Shown here: piece after piece, positions 8,851 to 17,111 of the stretch
Layout: each line of letters opens with the position of its first letter
Numbering within the stretch: position 1 is the first letter of the stretch
Assembly (NCBI RefSeq): GCF_040024445.1
Contig: NZ_CP157276.1
Location: 3,534,001-3,598,000, forward strand
Direction: 5' to 3'
Origin: Prescottella soli
Lineage (GTDB): Bacteria > Actinomycetota > Actinomycetes > Mycobacteriales > Mycobacteriaceae
Length of the DNA stretch: 64,000 nucleotides
Program-made: the position numbers and the translations under genes
Notes under the pieces: model-generated
What the model was told of the DNA's origin: nothing
Databases searched by the model: none
The model's input: only the letters and a program-made list of their open reading frames with translations

Positions 8851-8914
8851 GCACGTCCCGACGGTCCGGGACCCCTTTCCGTTCCGGCGCTCACGGCTCG
8901 CCGCCGAGAAGTGG

Positions 8915-8943
8915 TTGACTCACCCAACATCGCCATGCAGAAT
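8915..8943 (+). promoter_or_regulatory. Promoter of the dioxygenase operon
   Basis: TTGACT (8915-8920), a 17-nt spacer and CAGAAT (8938-8943) form a good sigma-A-type promoter about 47 nt before the dioxygenase start. The same layout is seen upstream of the SDR remnant (21344) and of the CoA ligase (22571). Confidence 0.6.
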
Positions 8944-8946
8944 CTC

Positions 8947-8963
8947 TTTCTGTAATACAGAAA
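8947..8963. promoter_or_regulatory. Operator TTTCTG-N5-CAGAAA
   Basis: A perfect inverted repeat, TTTCTG TAATA CAGAAA, begins right after the -10 element, where a repressor would block transcription start. Related sites lie at 21390-21404 and 22613-22631. Candidate regulators are the IclR protein at the end of this operon and the XRE-TetR fusion protein. Confidence 0.65.
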
Positions 8964-8989
8964 CATCGAACCCTTTGAAGTGAGGTCCC

Positions 8990-10417
8990 ATGCGTGACGC
9001 GGCCGACGTCCTCGCCAACGTCCGGCGGGGCATGCTCCCTGCACACATCTACAACGATTCCGAGGTCTTCGAGGCCGAGAAGGAACGCTTGTTCAGTCGG
9101 GCGTGGATGTTCGTCGCCCACGAGTCGGAGCTGCCGCAGATCGGCGACTACGTCGTGCGCCGTGTCATGGACAACTCGTTCATCGTCAGCCGTGACCAGT
9201 CCGGCGAGATCCACGCGATGTTCAACATGTGCCTGCACCGCGGCATGCAGGTCTGCCGCGCCGAGCAGGGCAACGCCTCACACTTCCGCTGCCCGTACCA
9301 CGGTTGGTCGTACAAGAACGACGGCCGCATCGTCGGCATGCCGTTCCACAAGGAGGCCTACGGCGGCGAGGAAGGCTTCGCGCGTAAGGGTCAGCGACTG
9401 CTGCCCGCCCCGAAGCTGGGCATCTACAACGGTCTGATCTTCGTGTCGATGGACCCGGACGCCGAGCCGCTCGAGGATTTCCTCGGCGACTTCAAGTTCT
9501 ACCTGGATTACTACACCAAGCAGAGCGCCAGCGGCGTCGAGGTTCGCGGACCGCAGCGTTGGCGGGTCAAGGCCAACTGGAAGATCGGTGCCGAGAACTT
9601 CGCCGGCGACATGTACCACACGCCGCAGACGCACACGAGCGTCGTGGAGATCGGCCTGTTCCGTGAGCCGAAGGCGGAGAAGCGCAAGGACGGCAACACG
9701 TACTGGGCCGGCAAGGGCGGCGGCACCACGTACAAGCTCCCCCCGGGCACCTTCGAAGAGAAGATGAACTACGTCGGCTATCCCGACGAGATGGTCGAGC
9801 GGATGAAGGAGCAGTGGTCCCAGGAGCAGATCGACGTCATCGGACGCGACGGCTTCATGATCTCGGCTGCCTCGGTCTTCCCGAACATCAGCCTGGTCCA
9901 CAACTGGCCGAAGGTCGCCGAGGGCGACGATGTCCTGCCCTTCATCTCGATCCGCCAGTGGCAGCCGATCAGCGCCGACGAGACCGAGGTTCTGTCCTGG
10001 TTCGTCGTCGACAAGGAAGCTCCTGAGGAGTTCAAGAAGCTCTCCTACAAGGCGTACCTGATGTGCTTCGGCTCCAGCGGCATGTTCGAGCAGGACGACG
10101 TCGAGAACTGGGTCTCGCTGACCAACACTGCCGGCGGCTCCATGGCCCGCCGCCTGCTGCTCAACGGCCGCATGGGCATGCTGCACGACGACAGCCCCGT
10201 CGTCGCGCCCCTGACCGAGGACGAGTTCTGTGGTCCCGGCGTCGCGCATGTCGGCTACGGCGAGTACAACCAGCGTCACCTGCTCAACGAGTGGGCCGAC
10301 TACCTCGAGAAGCCGGCGCCCGTGCCGGCCAACATCCACGTCGGCGCCCCGCAGGTCGACGGCGAGTGCAGCAGCGAGACCGCGGCGCAGTGCAGCAGCG
10401 AGAAGTCGGAGGCGTAA
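8990..10417 (+). CDS. Aromatic ring-hydroxylating dioxygenase, alpha subunit
   Basis: 475 aa. The Rieske [2Fe-2S] ligands are Cys81-x-His83 and Cys101-x2-His104 (CLHRG, CPYHGW). The mononuclear iron site is in GAENFAGDMYHTPQTHTS, with Asn203, Asp207, His210 and His215, and a third ligand probably at the Asp pair near 370. It is the catalytic subunit that inserts O2 to give a cis-dihydrodiol. Sequence style is that of actinobacterial phthalate and polycyclic-arene dioxygenases. The C-terminus ends in an unusual Cys/Ser-rich near-repeat (CSSETAAQ, CSSEKSEA). It is the first gene of the operon. Confidence 0.92.
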   Translation: MRDAADVLANVRRGMLPAHIYNDSEVFEAEKERLFSRAWMFVAHESELPQIGDYVVRRVMDNSFIVSRDQSGEIHAMFNMCLHRGMQVCRAEQGNASHFRCPYHGWSYKNDGRIVGMPFHKEAYGGEEGFARKGQRLLPAPKLGIYNGLIFVSMDPDAEPLEDFLGDFKFYLDYYTKQSASGVEVRGPQRWRVKANWKIGAENFAGDMYHTPQTHTSVVEIGLFREPKAEKRKDGNTYWAGKGGGTTYKLPPGTFEEKMNYVGYPDEMVERMKEQWSQEQIDVIGRDGFMISAASVFPNISLVHNWPKVAEGDDVLPFISIRQWQPISADETEVLSWFVVDKEAPEEFKKLSYKAYLMCFGSSGMFEQDDVENWVSLTNTAGGSMARRLLLNGRMGMLHDDSPVVAPLTEDEFCGPGVAHVGYGEYNQRHLLNEWADYLEKPAPVPANIHVGAPQVDGECSSETAAQCSSEKSEA

Positions 10418-10419
10418 CC

Positions 10420-11007
10420 ATGAGCACCTACATCCCCATCGACTCCGCCAGCTCCCCGCTGGGCCAGGCCGCGTCGAAGACGACGGCCGTGGGCGCCTCG
10501 CTGGCGTTCGACGATCCGCGGCACCTGACGGCGCATCGCTGGCTGGTCGAGGAGTCCTACCTCCTGGACCAGCAGGACTACGACGCCTGGTTGGACACCC
10601 TCGCCGAGGACATCCACTACTTCATGCCGATCCGCGTCACCACGGCGCTGGGCACCGGCTACGACACGGCCAAGGACATGGCCCACTTCGACGAGGACAA
10701 GTACTCACTGAGCCGCCGCGTCGCGCGCTTCGACACCGGCCACGCCTGGGCCGAGGATCCCCCCTCGCGCCTGCGCCACCACCTGTCCAACGTCCGCACC
10801 TTCGCGACGGAGAACGACGACGAGCTCGTGGTGGAGTCGGCCGTCCTGCTGTTCCGCAGCCGCGGCGACGTGCTGGAGCCCTCGCTGCTCTCGGTCGGTC
10901 GCGTCGACCTGCTCCGGCTCGAGGACGGCGTCTGGCGGCTCGCCCGTCGGCACATCGCCGCCGACGAGTCCGTGCTGCGTATGCAGAACCTGGCGGTGTT
11001 CCTGTGA
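10420..11007 (+). CDS. Ring-hydroxylating dioxygenase, beta subunit
   Basis: 195 aa. It has the NTF2-like cone fold of dioxygenase small subunits (HRWLVEESYLLDQQDYDAWLDTLAEDIHYFMPIR, read at residues 37-70, then SRLRHHLSNVR and a C-terminal RRHIAADESVLRMQNLAVFL). It is structural and packs with alpha in an alpha3beta3 complex. It starts 2 nt after the alpha stop, and its stop overlaps the next start (GTGA). This close spacing supports translational coupling. Confidence 0.9.
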   Translation: MSTYIPIDSASSPLGQAASKTTAVGASLAFDDPRHLTAHRWLVEESYLLDQQDYDAWLDTLAEDIHYFMPIRVTTALGTGYDTAKDMAHFDEDKYSLSRRVARFDTGHAWAEDPPSRLRHHLSNVRTFATENDDELVVESAVLLFRSRGDVLEPSLLSVGRVDLLRLEDGVWRLARRHIAADESVLRMQNLAVFL

Positions 11008-11315
11008 AGCTCGCCTGGGAGGGTGAGGCCGAGGACGCCGCCGCGGCGGCCCGGGCCAACTCGCGGCTCGGGGTCCTGCAGGACCAGCGCGACGGCGAGA
11101 CCATCGTCATCGCGAACGAGTTCGCCGACATGCGGATCTCGAAGGTCCACACGCGCAACGGTGTGCGGCTGCTCATCGAGTCGCCGAAGACCGGCCAGTG
11201 GATCACCCTCGACGCTCTCGAGCTCGAAGCGCTGACATGGCAGAACGAGACGACGCTGTCCGCGATGGTCGGGAAGCCGTTCCAGTCGCTCATCGACGCC
11301 GAGGACGCCTCGTGA
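11004..11315 (+). CDS. Small conserved-looking protein in dioxygenase operon
   Basis: 103 aa, soluble, no signal peptide or Cys pair. It is overlapped at both ends (GTGA with the beta subunit, GTGA with the dehydrogenase), so it is surely translated as part of the operon. The first part is acidic and Ala-rich (GEAEDAAAAARANS), followed by a beta-rich segment (DGETIVIANEFADMRISKVHTR, residues 30-52). I do not recognise a catalytic motif. It may be an assembly or regulatory factor for the oxygenase or an accessory binding protein; its function is unknown. Confidence 0.75.
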   Translation: MKLAWEGEAEDAAAAARANSRLGVLQDQRDGETIVIANEFADMRISKVHTRNGVRLLIESPKTGQWITLDALELEALTWQNETTLSAMVGKPFQSLIDAEDAS

Positions 11316-12094
11316 CCGGCTGGCTCGACGGTAAGCGTGCGCTCATCGTCGGGGCCGGCTCCGGCATCGGGCGCGGCGTGGTGGACGCCTTCCTCGCCGA
11401 GGGTGCCAGCGTCGGTGTGCTCGAGCTCGACGCGGCCAAGTGTGATGCCCTCGCCGCAGAGCACCCCGAGGTCGAGGTTGTGCAGGGTGACGCCACCAAG
11501 GCGGCCGCGAACCAGGCTGCGGTCGCTGCGGTCGTGGATCGCTTTGGCGGCCTGGACATTCTGGTGAACTGCGTCGGGGTCTTCGACTTCTACCGCAAGC
11601 TCGAGAGCATCGACGCCGACATGCTGGACCAGGCGTTCGACGAGATGTTTGCCGTCAACGTCAAGTCGCACTTGCACAGCGTCAAGGCCGCGACGCCTGC
11701 GCTGCGTGAGTCCGGTGGCTCCATCGTGCTCACCGAGTCGACGTCGGCGTACTACCCGGGCCGCGGTGGAACACTGTATGTCGCATCGAAATTCGCGGTG
11801 CGCGGGCTCGTCACCACCCTCGGGTACGAGCTGGCGCCGGATATTCGTGTCAACGGCGTCGCCCCCGGCGGCACCCTGGGCACCGACCTGAGCGGGCTCG
11901 CGACGCTGGGCCTGACGGAGAACCGGCTCGACGGCCCGGACCGGGCGAAGGAGCTCGCGGGCCGCAACCCGCTGGGCGTCGCGCTCGACGGCCTCGACCA
12001 CGCGTGGAGCTACGTATTCCTCGCCTCTGATCGGTCGCGCGGCATCTCCGGCCGCGTCGTCCACTCCGATGGCGGGATGGGAATCAAAGTCTAA
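11312..12094 (+). CDS. cis-Dihydrodiol dehydrogenase, SDR family (BphB/PadB type)
   Basis: 260 aa short-chain dehydrogenase. The NAD site is GAGSGIGRG near residue 12, the structural motif is NCVGVFDFYRKL, the catalytic Ser is in ESTSAYYPG, and Tyr-x3-Lys is YVASK. The text around DMLDQAFDEMFAVNVKSHLHSVKA is typical of BphB-type cis-dihydrodiol dehydrogenases, which rearomatise the dioxygenase product to a catechol. The GTG start overlaps the preceding stop. Position directly after the oxygenase subunits supports the role. Confidence 0.85.
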   Translation: MTGWLDGKRALIVGAGSGIGRGVVDAFLAEGASVGVLELDAAKCDALAAEHPEVEVVQGDATKAAANQAAVAAVVDRFGGLDILVNCVGVFDFYRKLESIDADMLDQAFDEMFAVNVKSHLHSVKAATPALRESGGSIVLTESTSAYYPGRGGTLYVASKFAVRGLVTTLGYELAPDIRVNGVAPGGTLGTDLSGLATLGLTENRLDGPDRAKELAGRNPLGVALDGLDHAWSYVFLASDRSRGISGRVVHSDGGMGIKV

Positions 12095-12135
12095 AGGCGC
12101 GTGTTACGCGCGACCTACTGAAGGAAGAATCTCAC

Positions 12136-12333
12136 ATGGCAATTCTCAAGGCGAACCTCGAATTGTGCCAGGGCTACGCGAATTGCGTGGTCGCGGCGGA
12201 CGACGTCTACGACATGGACGACGATGGTCTGGTGGTGCTGCTCAAGACCCGGGTCGACGAGTCGGACCGCCAGCGGGTCGAGACCGCGGCGAAGAGCTGC
12301 CCGGCCGCCGCCCTGTGGTTGGAGGACGAGTGA
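12136..12333 (+). CDS. 3Fe-4S ferredoxin of the dioxygenase system
   Basis: 65 aa. Cys11, Cys17 and Cys55 (CQGYANC ... CPAAAL) form the three-Cys pattern of actinobacterial 3Fe-4S ferredoxins, which serve Rieske dioxygenases and P450s. It would pass electrons from the reductase encoded next to the alpha subunit. A strong AAGGAAGAA ribosome site lies before the ATG. The stop overlaps the GTG of the reductase. Confidence 0.9.
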   Translation: MAILKANLELCQGYANCVVAADDVYDMDDDGLVVLLKTRVDESDRQRVETAAKSCPAAALWLEDE

Positions 12334-13532
12334 GCGGCGGAGTCCTCATCGTCGGCGGCTCGGTGGGTGGCATCCGCACGGCCCGCGCGCTGCGCAATGA
12401 GGGCTATGCCGGCAAGGTGACGGTGGTCGAGGCCGAGTCCGAGCTGCCGTACGACAAGCCCCCGCTTTCCAAGACCTCGCTCGACGTCGACTCGCATGTG
12501 CCGCTGCTGACCGCGGACGAGGCGAGCGAGCTCGGCATCGAGCTTGTATTGGGCAAGGCCGCAGTCGAATTACGGCCGCAGGCCAAGCAAGTGGTGCTGG
12601 ACGGCGGGGTTGTTCTCGACTACGAGGAGCTGGTCATCGCCACCGGCGCGGCCGCGCGGCCGTCGCCGTGGACCGGTCCCGACGTGCACGTGCTCCGCAC
12701 CATCGCGGACGCCCGCGCGCTGCGCGCGAGCCTGCGGGGCGCGAACAGACTGCTGGTCGTCGGCGCCGGGTTCATCGGTGCGGAGGTGGCCTCGCTCGCC
12801 CGCAAGCAGGGCATCGAGGTCACGATCGTCGACCCTGCTCCCACGCCTATGGCGCGGGTGGTCGGAGACGATCTGGGACAGCGCTTCTCGCAACTGCACC
12901 GCGCGAACGGCGTGGACACGCGCTTCGGTGCGACGGTGTCCAGCCTCGAGCAGGTGGACGGTGGCTTGTGGGCCGAACTCTCCGACGGCACGAAGATCCT
13001 CGTGGATGCTGTCGTCGTAGGTATCGGCGCGGTGCTGAACACGCGCTGGCTGGAGTCCTCGGGCCTGGCGTTGGAGGACGGCGTGGAGTGCGACGAGTAC
13101 GGCCGTGTGGCCGGCGCCGAGCGCATCTTCGCCGTCGGCGACATCGCCCGGTGGTACCAGCCGCGGCAGGAGAAGGCAGCTCGCGTGGAGCACTGGACCA
13201 ACGCCGTGGAGCAGGCAAATTGTGTGGCCCACAACATTGCTCATCCGGACTCGACACTCTCGCACGACCCGGTCGCCTACGTCTGGAGTGACCAGTACGA
13301 TTGGAAGATCCAGCTTTTCGGCACGCGGAATCTCGAGGGCAGTCCGGCCGTCGTGGAGCAGTCGGATCCCTTCCGGTTGGCCGCGGTCTGGCAGGACGCC
13401 GACGGTCGAGCCAGCGGCGGGTTGACGGTGAATTGGCCCAAGGCGTCGGTTCAGCTCAGGCGCACCATTGCGGCGGGCGGTCCGGCAGCCGAGGTGCACT
13501 CGCAGCTCTCCGCGGCGGCGGTGAAGGCATGA
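12330..13532 (+). CDS. Ferredoxin reductase, FAD- and NAD(P)H-dependent
   Basis: 400 aa. The FAD-binding GxGxxG variant is at the N-terminus (VLIVGGSVGGIRTARAL), the NAD(P)H-binding Rossmann motif is near residue 142 (RLLVVGAGFIGAEVASLARKQG, positions 138-159), and the second FAD motif is GAERIFAVGDIARW. This is the oxygenase-coupled ferredoxin reductase type (BphA4-like). The GTG start overlaps the ferredoxin stop. It feeds electrons from NAD(P)H to the adjacent ferredoxin. Confidence 0.9.
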   Translation: MSGGVLIVGGSVGGIRTARALRNEGYAGKVTVVEAESELPYDKPPLSKTSLDVDSHVPLLTADEASELGIELVLGKAAVELRPQAKQVVLDGGVVLDYEELVIATGAAARPSPWTGPDVHVLRTIADARALRASLRGANRLLVVGAGFIGAEVASLARKQGIEVTIVDPAPTPMARVVGDDLGQRFSQLHRANGVDTRFGATVSSLEQVDGGLWAELSDGTKILVDAVVVGIGAVLNTRWLESSGLALEDGVECDEYGRVAGAERIFAVGDIARWYQPRQEKAARVEHWTNAVEQANCVAHNIAHPDSTLSHDPVAYVWSDQYDWKIQLFGTRNLEGSPAVVEQSDPFRLAAVWQDADGRASGGLTVNWPKASVQLRRTIAAGGPAAEVHSQLSAAAVKA

Positions 13533-14254
13533 GGCCGGGCGAGCTCGACGAGTTGAGGGAGCTGGTGGCGCAGGGCTGCCGGGTGCTGGCCGCGCGTCAA
13601 CTAGCGCCGGGCATCCTCGGGCACATCAGCTTCCAGATCGACGAGTCGCGGATGCTGATCCGCTGCCGTGGGCCGCAGGAGCGCGGGCTGCTGCACACCA
13701 CTGCCGAGGACATTCGCCTGGTAGACATGACCGGCGGGCCGGGCGCAGTGGGTGAGCTCGACGGCGGCTACACCGTGCCGTACGAGTTGCCTTTGCACAG
13801 CAGGATTCTCATGCGCCGCCCGGACGTCACGTCCGTGGTGCACGCGCACCCCCACAATGTCGTGGCCGCCGATCTTGCAGGGTTGCCCATCTTGCCCATC
13901 GTCGGGGCCTACGACATCCCGGGAGCCGTGCTTGCGCACGGAGGAGTTCCCGTATTCCCCAGGGCCGCTTTGATTCACAACCCTGCCCTGGGCGACGACG
14001 TAGCCGATTCCCTCGGCGATCGGCCGGTGGTGCTCATGCGCGGCCACGGTCTCACGTCCACCGGTACGTCGGTGCAGGAGGCCGTGCTTCGCGCCATCTC
14101 TGTCGACGTGATCGCGTCGCTGTCGTTGTCGATCGTCTCGGCGGGCGGCACGCTGAAGCCGATCGGGGCCGAGGATCTGGCGGACTTGCCGAACCTGGGT
14201 GCCGGTCTCAATGTGGGTGCCGCATGGCGCCACGAGGTGTCCCGGCTCGATTAG
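13529..14254 (+). CDS. Class II aldolase/adducin family protein, probable dihydroxyarene-carboxylate decarboxylase
   Basis: 241 aa. Metal-binding His residues are visible in VVHAHPHNVVAADL and RGHGLTSTG, the class II aldolase zinc site. In rhodococcal phthalate operons a protein of this family (PadC) decarboxylates 3,4-dihydroxyphthalate to protocatechuate. The gene order here (oxygenase, dehydrogenase, ferredoxin, reductase, this gene) matches that arrangement, so decarboxylation of a carboxylated catechol is the best inference. An aldolase role is possible. The ATGA overlap with the reductase shows it is in the operon. Confidence 0.75.
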   Translation: MRPGELDELRELVAQGCRVLAARQLAPGILGHISFQIDESRMLIRCRGPQERGLLHTTAEDIRLVDMTGGPGAVGELDGGYTVPYELPLHSRILMRRPDVTSVVHAHPHNVVAADLAGLPILPIVGAYDIPGAVLAHGGVPVFPRAALIHNPALGDDVADSLGDRPVVLMRGHGLTSTGTSVQEAVLRAISVDVIASLSLSIVSAGGTLKPIGAEDLADLPNLGAGLNVGAAWRHEVSRLD

Positions 14255-14396
14255 ACGCCTCGGGCGGCGCGCGGTCGATTCGTCCGATTTCGTTGCCGTC
14301 ATTTCTTCTCGGCCCGATCGCCGGATCCAGTTCGGTGTCGCCGCTGACGCGGTCGGTCTGCCCGCGCGTCCCGGACCTGGGCATTCGGCAGAAGGA

Positions 14397-14412
14397 TTCT
14401 CTGTGTAGAGAA
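14397..14412. promoter_or_regulatory. Weak operator-like repeat TTCTCT-GTGT-AGAGAA
   Basis: A perfect 6-bp inverted repeat with a 4-nt spacer sits in the gap after the decarboxylase gene. It resembles, but does not match in spacing, the TTCTG-N5-CAGAA sites in this window. Confidence 0.3.
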
Positions 14413-14449
14413 ACGTGTGTTCATCGGCCCAGGTCAAGCGAGTGCAGTT

Positions 14450-14472
14450 TTCACTTAGCGATCGCTAGTGAA
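14450..14472. promoter_or_regulatory. TAGCGATCGCTA operator before ABC remnants
   Basis: The 12-bp perfect palindrome TAGCGATCGCTA (14456-14467) is flanked by TTCAC and GTGAA arms. A CTTGAC hexamer follows at about 14479. Related sites are at 20602, 21305 and 45355. It probably once controlled the transporter genes whose remnants follow. Confidence 0.6.
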
Positions 14473-14589
14473 GCTCTTGACGTGGGGCGTGCATACGGGT
14501 TCAATGCTCGAGACGACGTTTTCGTTGTGGGGCAGGTCACAACTCGAAGGGGGCGTGCTGGAGATGTTGAGGAAAGCGGTTCCGGTCCT

Positions 14590-14879
14590 CGCGATTGCCT
14601 CGGTTTGGCGCCGAAAATCGTCGAGGATGTCCGTGACGTGATCGTCGACAGCAACAAGGAGGGCAGGGCGCGTCTCTCGGGCGGCGAGCAGCGGATGCTG
14701 GCGATCGGGCGGGCGATGCTGTCCCAGCCCAAGGTGCTCCTGCTCGACGAGCCGAGCTGCGCGGTGACGCGGAAATCGCGGGAGTCCACCTCGGTGCGTT
14801 GGCGCTGGACGCAGCCGAGCCTGCGCCTGCAGCGCAGGCCACGGGAATCGAGACCGAAGGGGCGATCCAGCATGTCTGA
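14590..14879 (+). pseudogene. Remnant of a LivF-type branched-chain ABC ATPase, rearranged
   Basis: Recognisable pieces are out of order. First comes GLAPKIVEDVRDVIVDSNKEG (14602-14664), which in LivF follows Walker B. Then comes the signature plus Walker B, LSGGEQRMLAIGRAM and VLLLDEPS (14671-14757). Last, in another frame, comes a C-terminal end (DAEIAGVHLGALALDAAEP to a TGA at 14877). Walker A and most of the N-terminus are missing. The final stop overlaps the LivG remnant start as in an intact operon. This looks like a decayed uptake transporter ATPase, likely for the aromatic acid. Confidence 0.75.
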
Positions 14880-15389
14880 GACGCGCGCCGAACCGTTGGA
14901 GGTCGGGGACCTCTCCCTGAGCTTCGCCGGGGTGAAAGCAATTGATGGCGTGAGCTTCTCGATACGTTCCAGAACTTGGAGGTCTTCCCGGCCATGACGG
15001 TACTGGACAACCTGTTGCTCTCGCGACACAACGCGATGGGCGCGGGGGCCTTGGAGAACAGGCTCTGGCTGGGCCGCTCTGCGCGCGAGGAGAAGGCCGC
15101 GAAAGAGAAGGCGCGCGAGGTCGCGGCTCTGATGCAGATCGAGCAGCTGGCCGACACGCCCGTCGCGGGCATGAACCACGACGAGACGGCCGAGATGACG
15201 GAGACCATCGTGCAGGTGAACCGGGACCTGGGCGTGGCCATCCTGCTCGTCGAGCACGACATGAAGATGGTCATGGGCATCTCGAATCGCGTCTGTGTCC
15301 TCAACTTCGGTCAACGAATCGCCCTCGGCAAGCCTGCCGAGGTCATCCGCGACGAGGCAGTCGTCGCGGCATATCTGGGAGCTGCATGA
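14872..15389 (+). pseudogene. Remnant of a LivG-type branched-chain ABC ATPase with internal deletions
   Basis: The N-terminus is normal (EVGDLSLSFAGVKAIDGVSF), then the Walker A region is absent and the text resumes in another frame at TFQNLEVFPAMTVLDNLLLS. A second gap occurs after ADTPVAGMNHDETAEM: the signature and Walker B block is missing, and the join falls on a PVAG sequence expected on both sides. The C-terminal end is intact (AILLVEHDMKMVMGISNRVC to YLGAA). Without Walker A, signature and Walker B it cannot be an active ATPase. The stop overlaps the next gene by ATGA, so downstream translation coupling may persist. Confidence 0.8.
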
Positions 15390-15961
15390 TGAGTAATGAT
15401 CGTTTTGTCGTCTGTGGAATCGCCGGCAGCCTCCGCCGCGACTCGTGGAATCGCAAGCTCCTGGAAGCGGCGGCGAAGCTGGCACCGGCCGACGTCGATC
15501 TGCGGATCACGGAGCGGCTGGGCGACATCCCGCTGTTCAACGAGGATCACATCGGTAACGAGGCTGAGAGCGTCCACGCGCTGCGTGCGGAAGTCGCGGC
15601 CGCCGATGCCGTGATCATCGCTACGCCGGAATACAACGGTGGCGTGCCCGGCGTGCTGAAGAACGCACTCGACTGGCTCTCACTGCCTTTGGGAAGCTCT
15701 GTCCTCGAGCGCAAGCCCGTCGCGCTGATGGGGGCGACACCAGGTCGGCTCGGTACGGCTCGGAGCCAGTTCGAGCTGCGCCACACCTTCGTCTTCTCGC
15801 GGTCCCCGGTGTTGCCGGGGCCCGAGATTCTTCTCAGCTTTGCCCCCAATCACTTTGACGAGCAAGGCCAACTTATCGACCCCATCGTCCTCGAGCGGGT
15901 CGATTTGATGTTCACCCACCTGAAGAAGTTCGCAAGTCTCAATGAATACGAGGTTGTCTAA
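15386..15961 (+). CDS. NADPH-dependent FMN reductase family protein
   Basis: 191 aa flavodoxin-fold protein. It has GSLRRDSWNRKLLEAAAKL (phosphate-binding loop) and TPEYNGGVPGVLKNALDWLS, the signature of the NADPH-dependent FMN/azo/quinone reductase family. Two adjacent ATGs (15386, 15389) are possible; the first overlaps the LivG-remnant stop. In the operon it may reduce quinones formed from catechols or supply FMNH2. The substrate is unknown. Confidence 0.82.
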   Translation: MMSNDRFVVCGIAGSLRRDSWNRKLLEAAAKLAPADVDLRITERLGDIPLFNEDHIGNEAESVHALRAEVAAADAVIIATPEYNGGVPGVLKNALDWLSLPLGSSVLERKPVALMGATPGRLGTARSQFELRHTFVFSRSPVLPGPEILLSFAPNHFDEQGQLIDPIVLERVDLMFTHLKKFASLNEYEVV

Positions 15962-15963
15962 CC

Positions 15964-17109
15964 ATGACCGGCGCAACGAGCCCCAGCGTCCACAAGGAAT
16001 TTGTCAGCAGCGAGTCCCCCGGTGCGAAGCGCGCGGGGGCCGGGGGCTACCCGTGCCAGGGCATCTACTACACGCCGGCCGGCAAGAAGCCGCGCATCGC
16101 GCTGATCGCCACGCACTACCAGATCGACTTCTCCGAGCACTACATTGCCGAGTTCATGGCGGAGCGCGGCGTTGGATTCCTGGGCTGGAACACCCGATAC
16201 CGCGGTTACGAGGAGCTCTTCAACCTCGACCAGGCCCTGGTCGACATCGGCGTGGGCGTGCGCTGGCTGAAGGAGCATGCGGGCGTAGACAAGGTTATCC
16301 TGCTGGGTAATTCGGGGGGCGGCTCGCTGATGGCGGCCTACCAGGCGCAAGCCGTCGAGCCGTGCATCCGCCCCGCCCGCGACATGGAACCCGCAGTGGG
16401 CATCGATGAACTCATCGCCGGTGACGCCTACATCTCGCTCGCCGCGCACGGTGGCCGGCCCGATGTGCTGACCGCGTGGCTGGACGCAGCCGTCGTCGAC
16501 GAGAACGATCCGACTCTGACCGACCCCGAACTCGACCTGTTCAACCCCATGAACGGTCCGCCGTACTCCGAGGAGTTCATCGAGCGGTACCGCGCCGCGC
16601 AGGTTGCCCGCAACCATCGGATCACCGCCTGGGCCCGGGAGGAGCTCGCCCGGGTCACCGCTGCCGGCTACTACGACCGGCACTTCGGTGTTCCGCGTAC
16701 CTGGGCGGACCCGCGCATGGTCGACCCGACGCTGGAGCCGAGCAGTCGGCCTGCGGGCGAGTGCTACCGCGGCCCGACCGCCGTGGCGAACCGCGGTGAC
16801 CGTGGCATCGGCGCCGGGAGCACGCTGCGGAACTGGCTGCACATGTGGAGCCTCGAAGAATCTCAATGCCGCGCGGAAATGCACATGGAGAAGATCACCG
16901 TGCCGGCGTTCGTCATCAACCCCGACGGTGACTCGGGAGTGTTCCCGAGCGACGCGGATGCGCTGTTCAACGCCATCGCGAGCGAGGACAAGTCGCGCAA
17001 GGACCTGCCCGGCGATCACTATTTCGAGGAACCTGCAGGCGCCCGCGAGAGAGTCGCCGAGGTGATGTGCGATTGGATCGCGGCGCGATTCCCCAAAGAG
17101 TCGTGGTGA
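15964..17109 (+). CDS. Alpha/beta hydrolase of the aromatic operon
   Basis: 381 aa. The nucleophile elbow is VILLGNSGGGSLMAAYQ (Ser in GNSGGG), the likely acid is in INPDGDSGVFPSDAD, and the His is in PGDHYFEEP. It could cleave an ester or a C-C bond of a pathway intermediate. An aromatic ester hydrolase acting before the dioxygenase is one possibility, because phthalate clusters carry such esterases. It starts 2 nt after the FMN reductase stop, and its stop overlaps a GTG in frame with the following CoA ligase. Substrate not determinable by eye. Confidence 0.75.
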   Translation: MTGATSPSVHKEFVSSESPGAKRAGAGGYPCQGIYYTPAGKKPRIALIATHYQIDFSEHYIAEFMAERGVGFLGWNTRYRGYEELFNLDQALVDIGVGVRWLKEHAGVDKVILLGNSGGGSLMAAYQAQAVEPCIRPARDMEPAVGIDELIAGDAYISLAAHGGRPDVLTAWLDAAVVDENDPTLTDPELDLFNPMNGPPYSEEFIERYRAAQVARNHRITAWAREELARVTAAGYYDRHFGVPRTWADPRMVDPTLEPSSRPAGECYRGPTAVANRGDRGIGAGSTLRNWLHMWSLEESQCRAEMHMEKITVPAFVINPDGDSGVFPSDADALFNAIASEDKSRKDLPGDHYFEEPAGARERVAEVMCDWIAARFPKESW

Positions 17110-17111
17110 CG

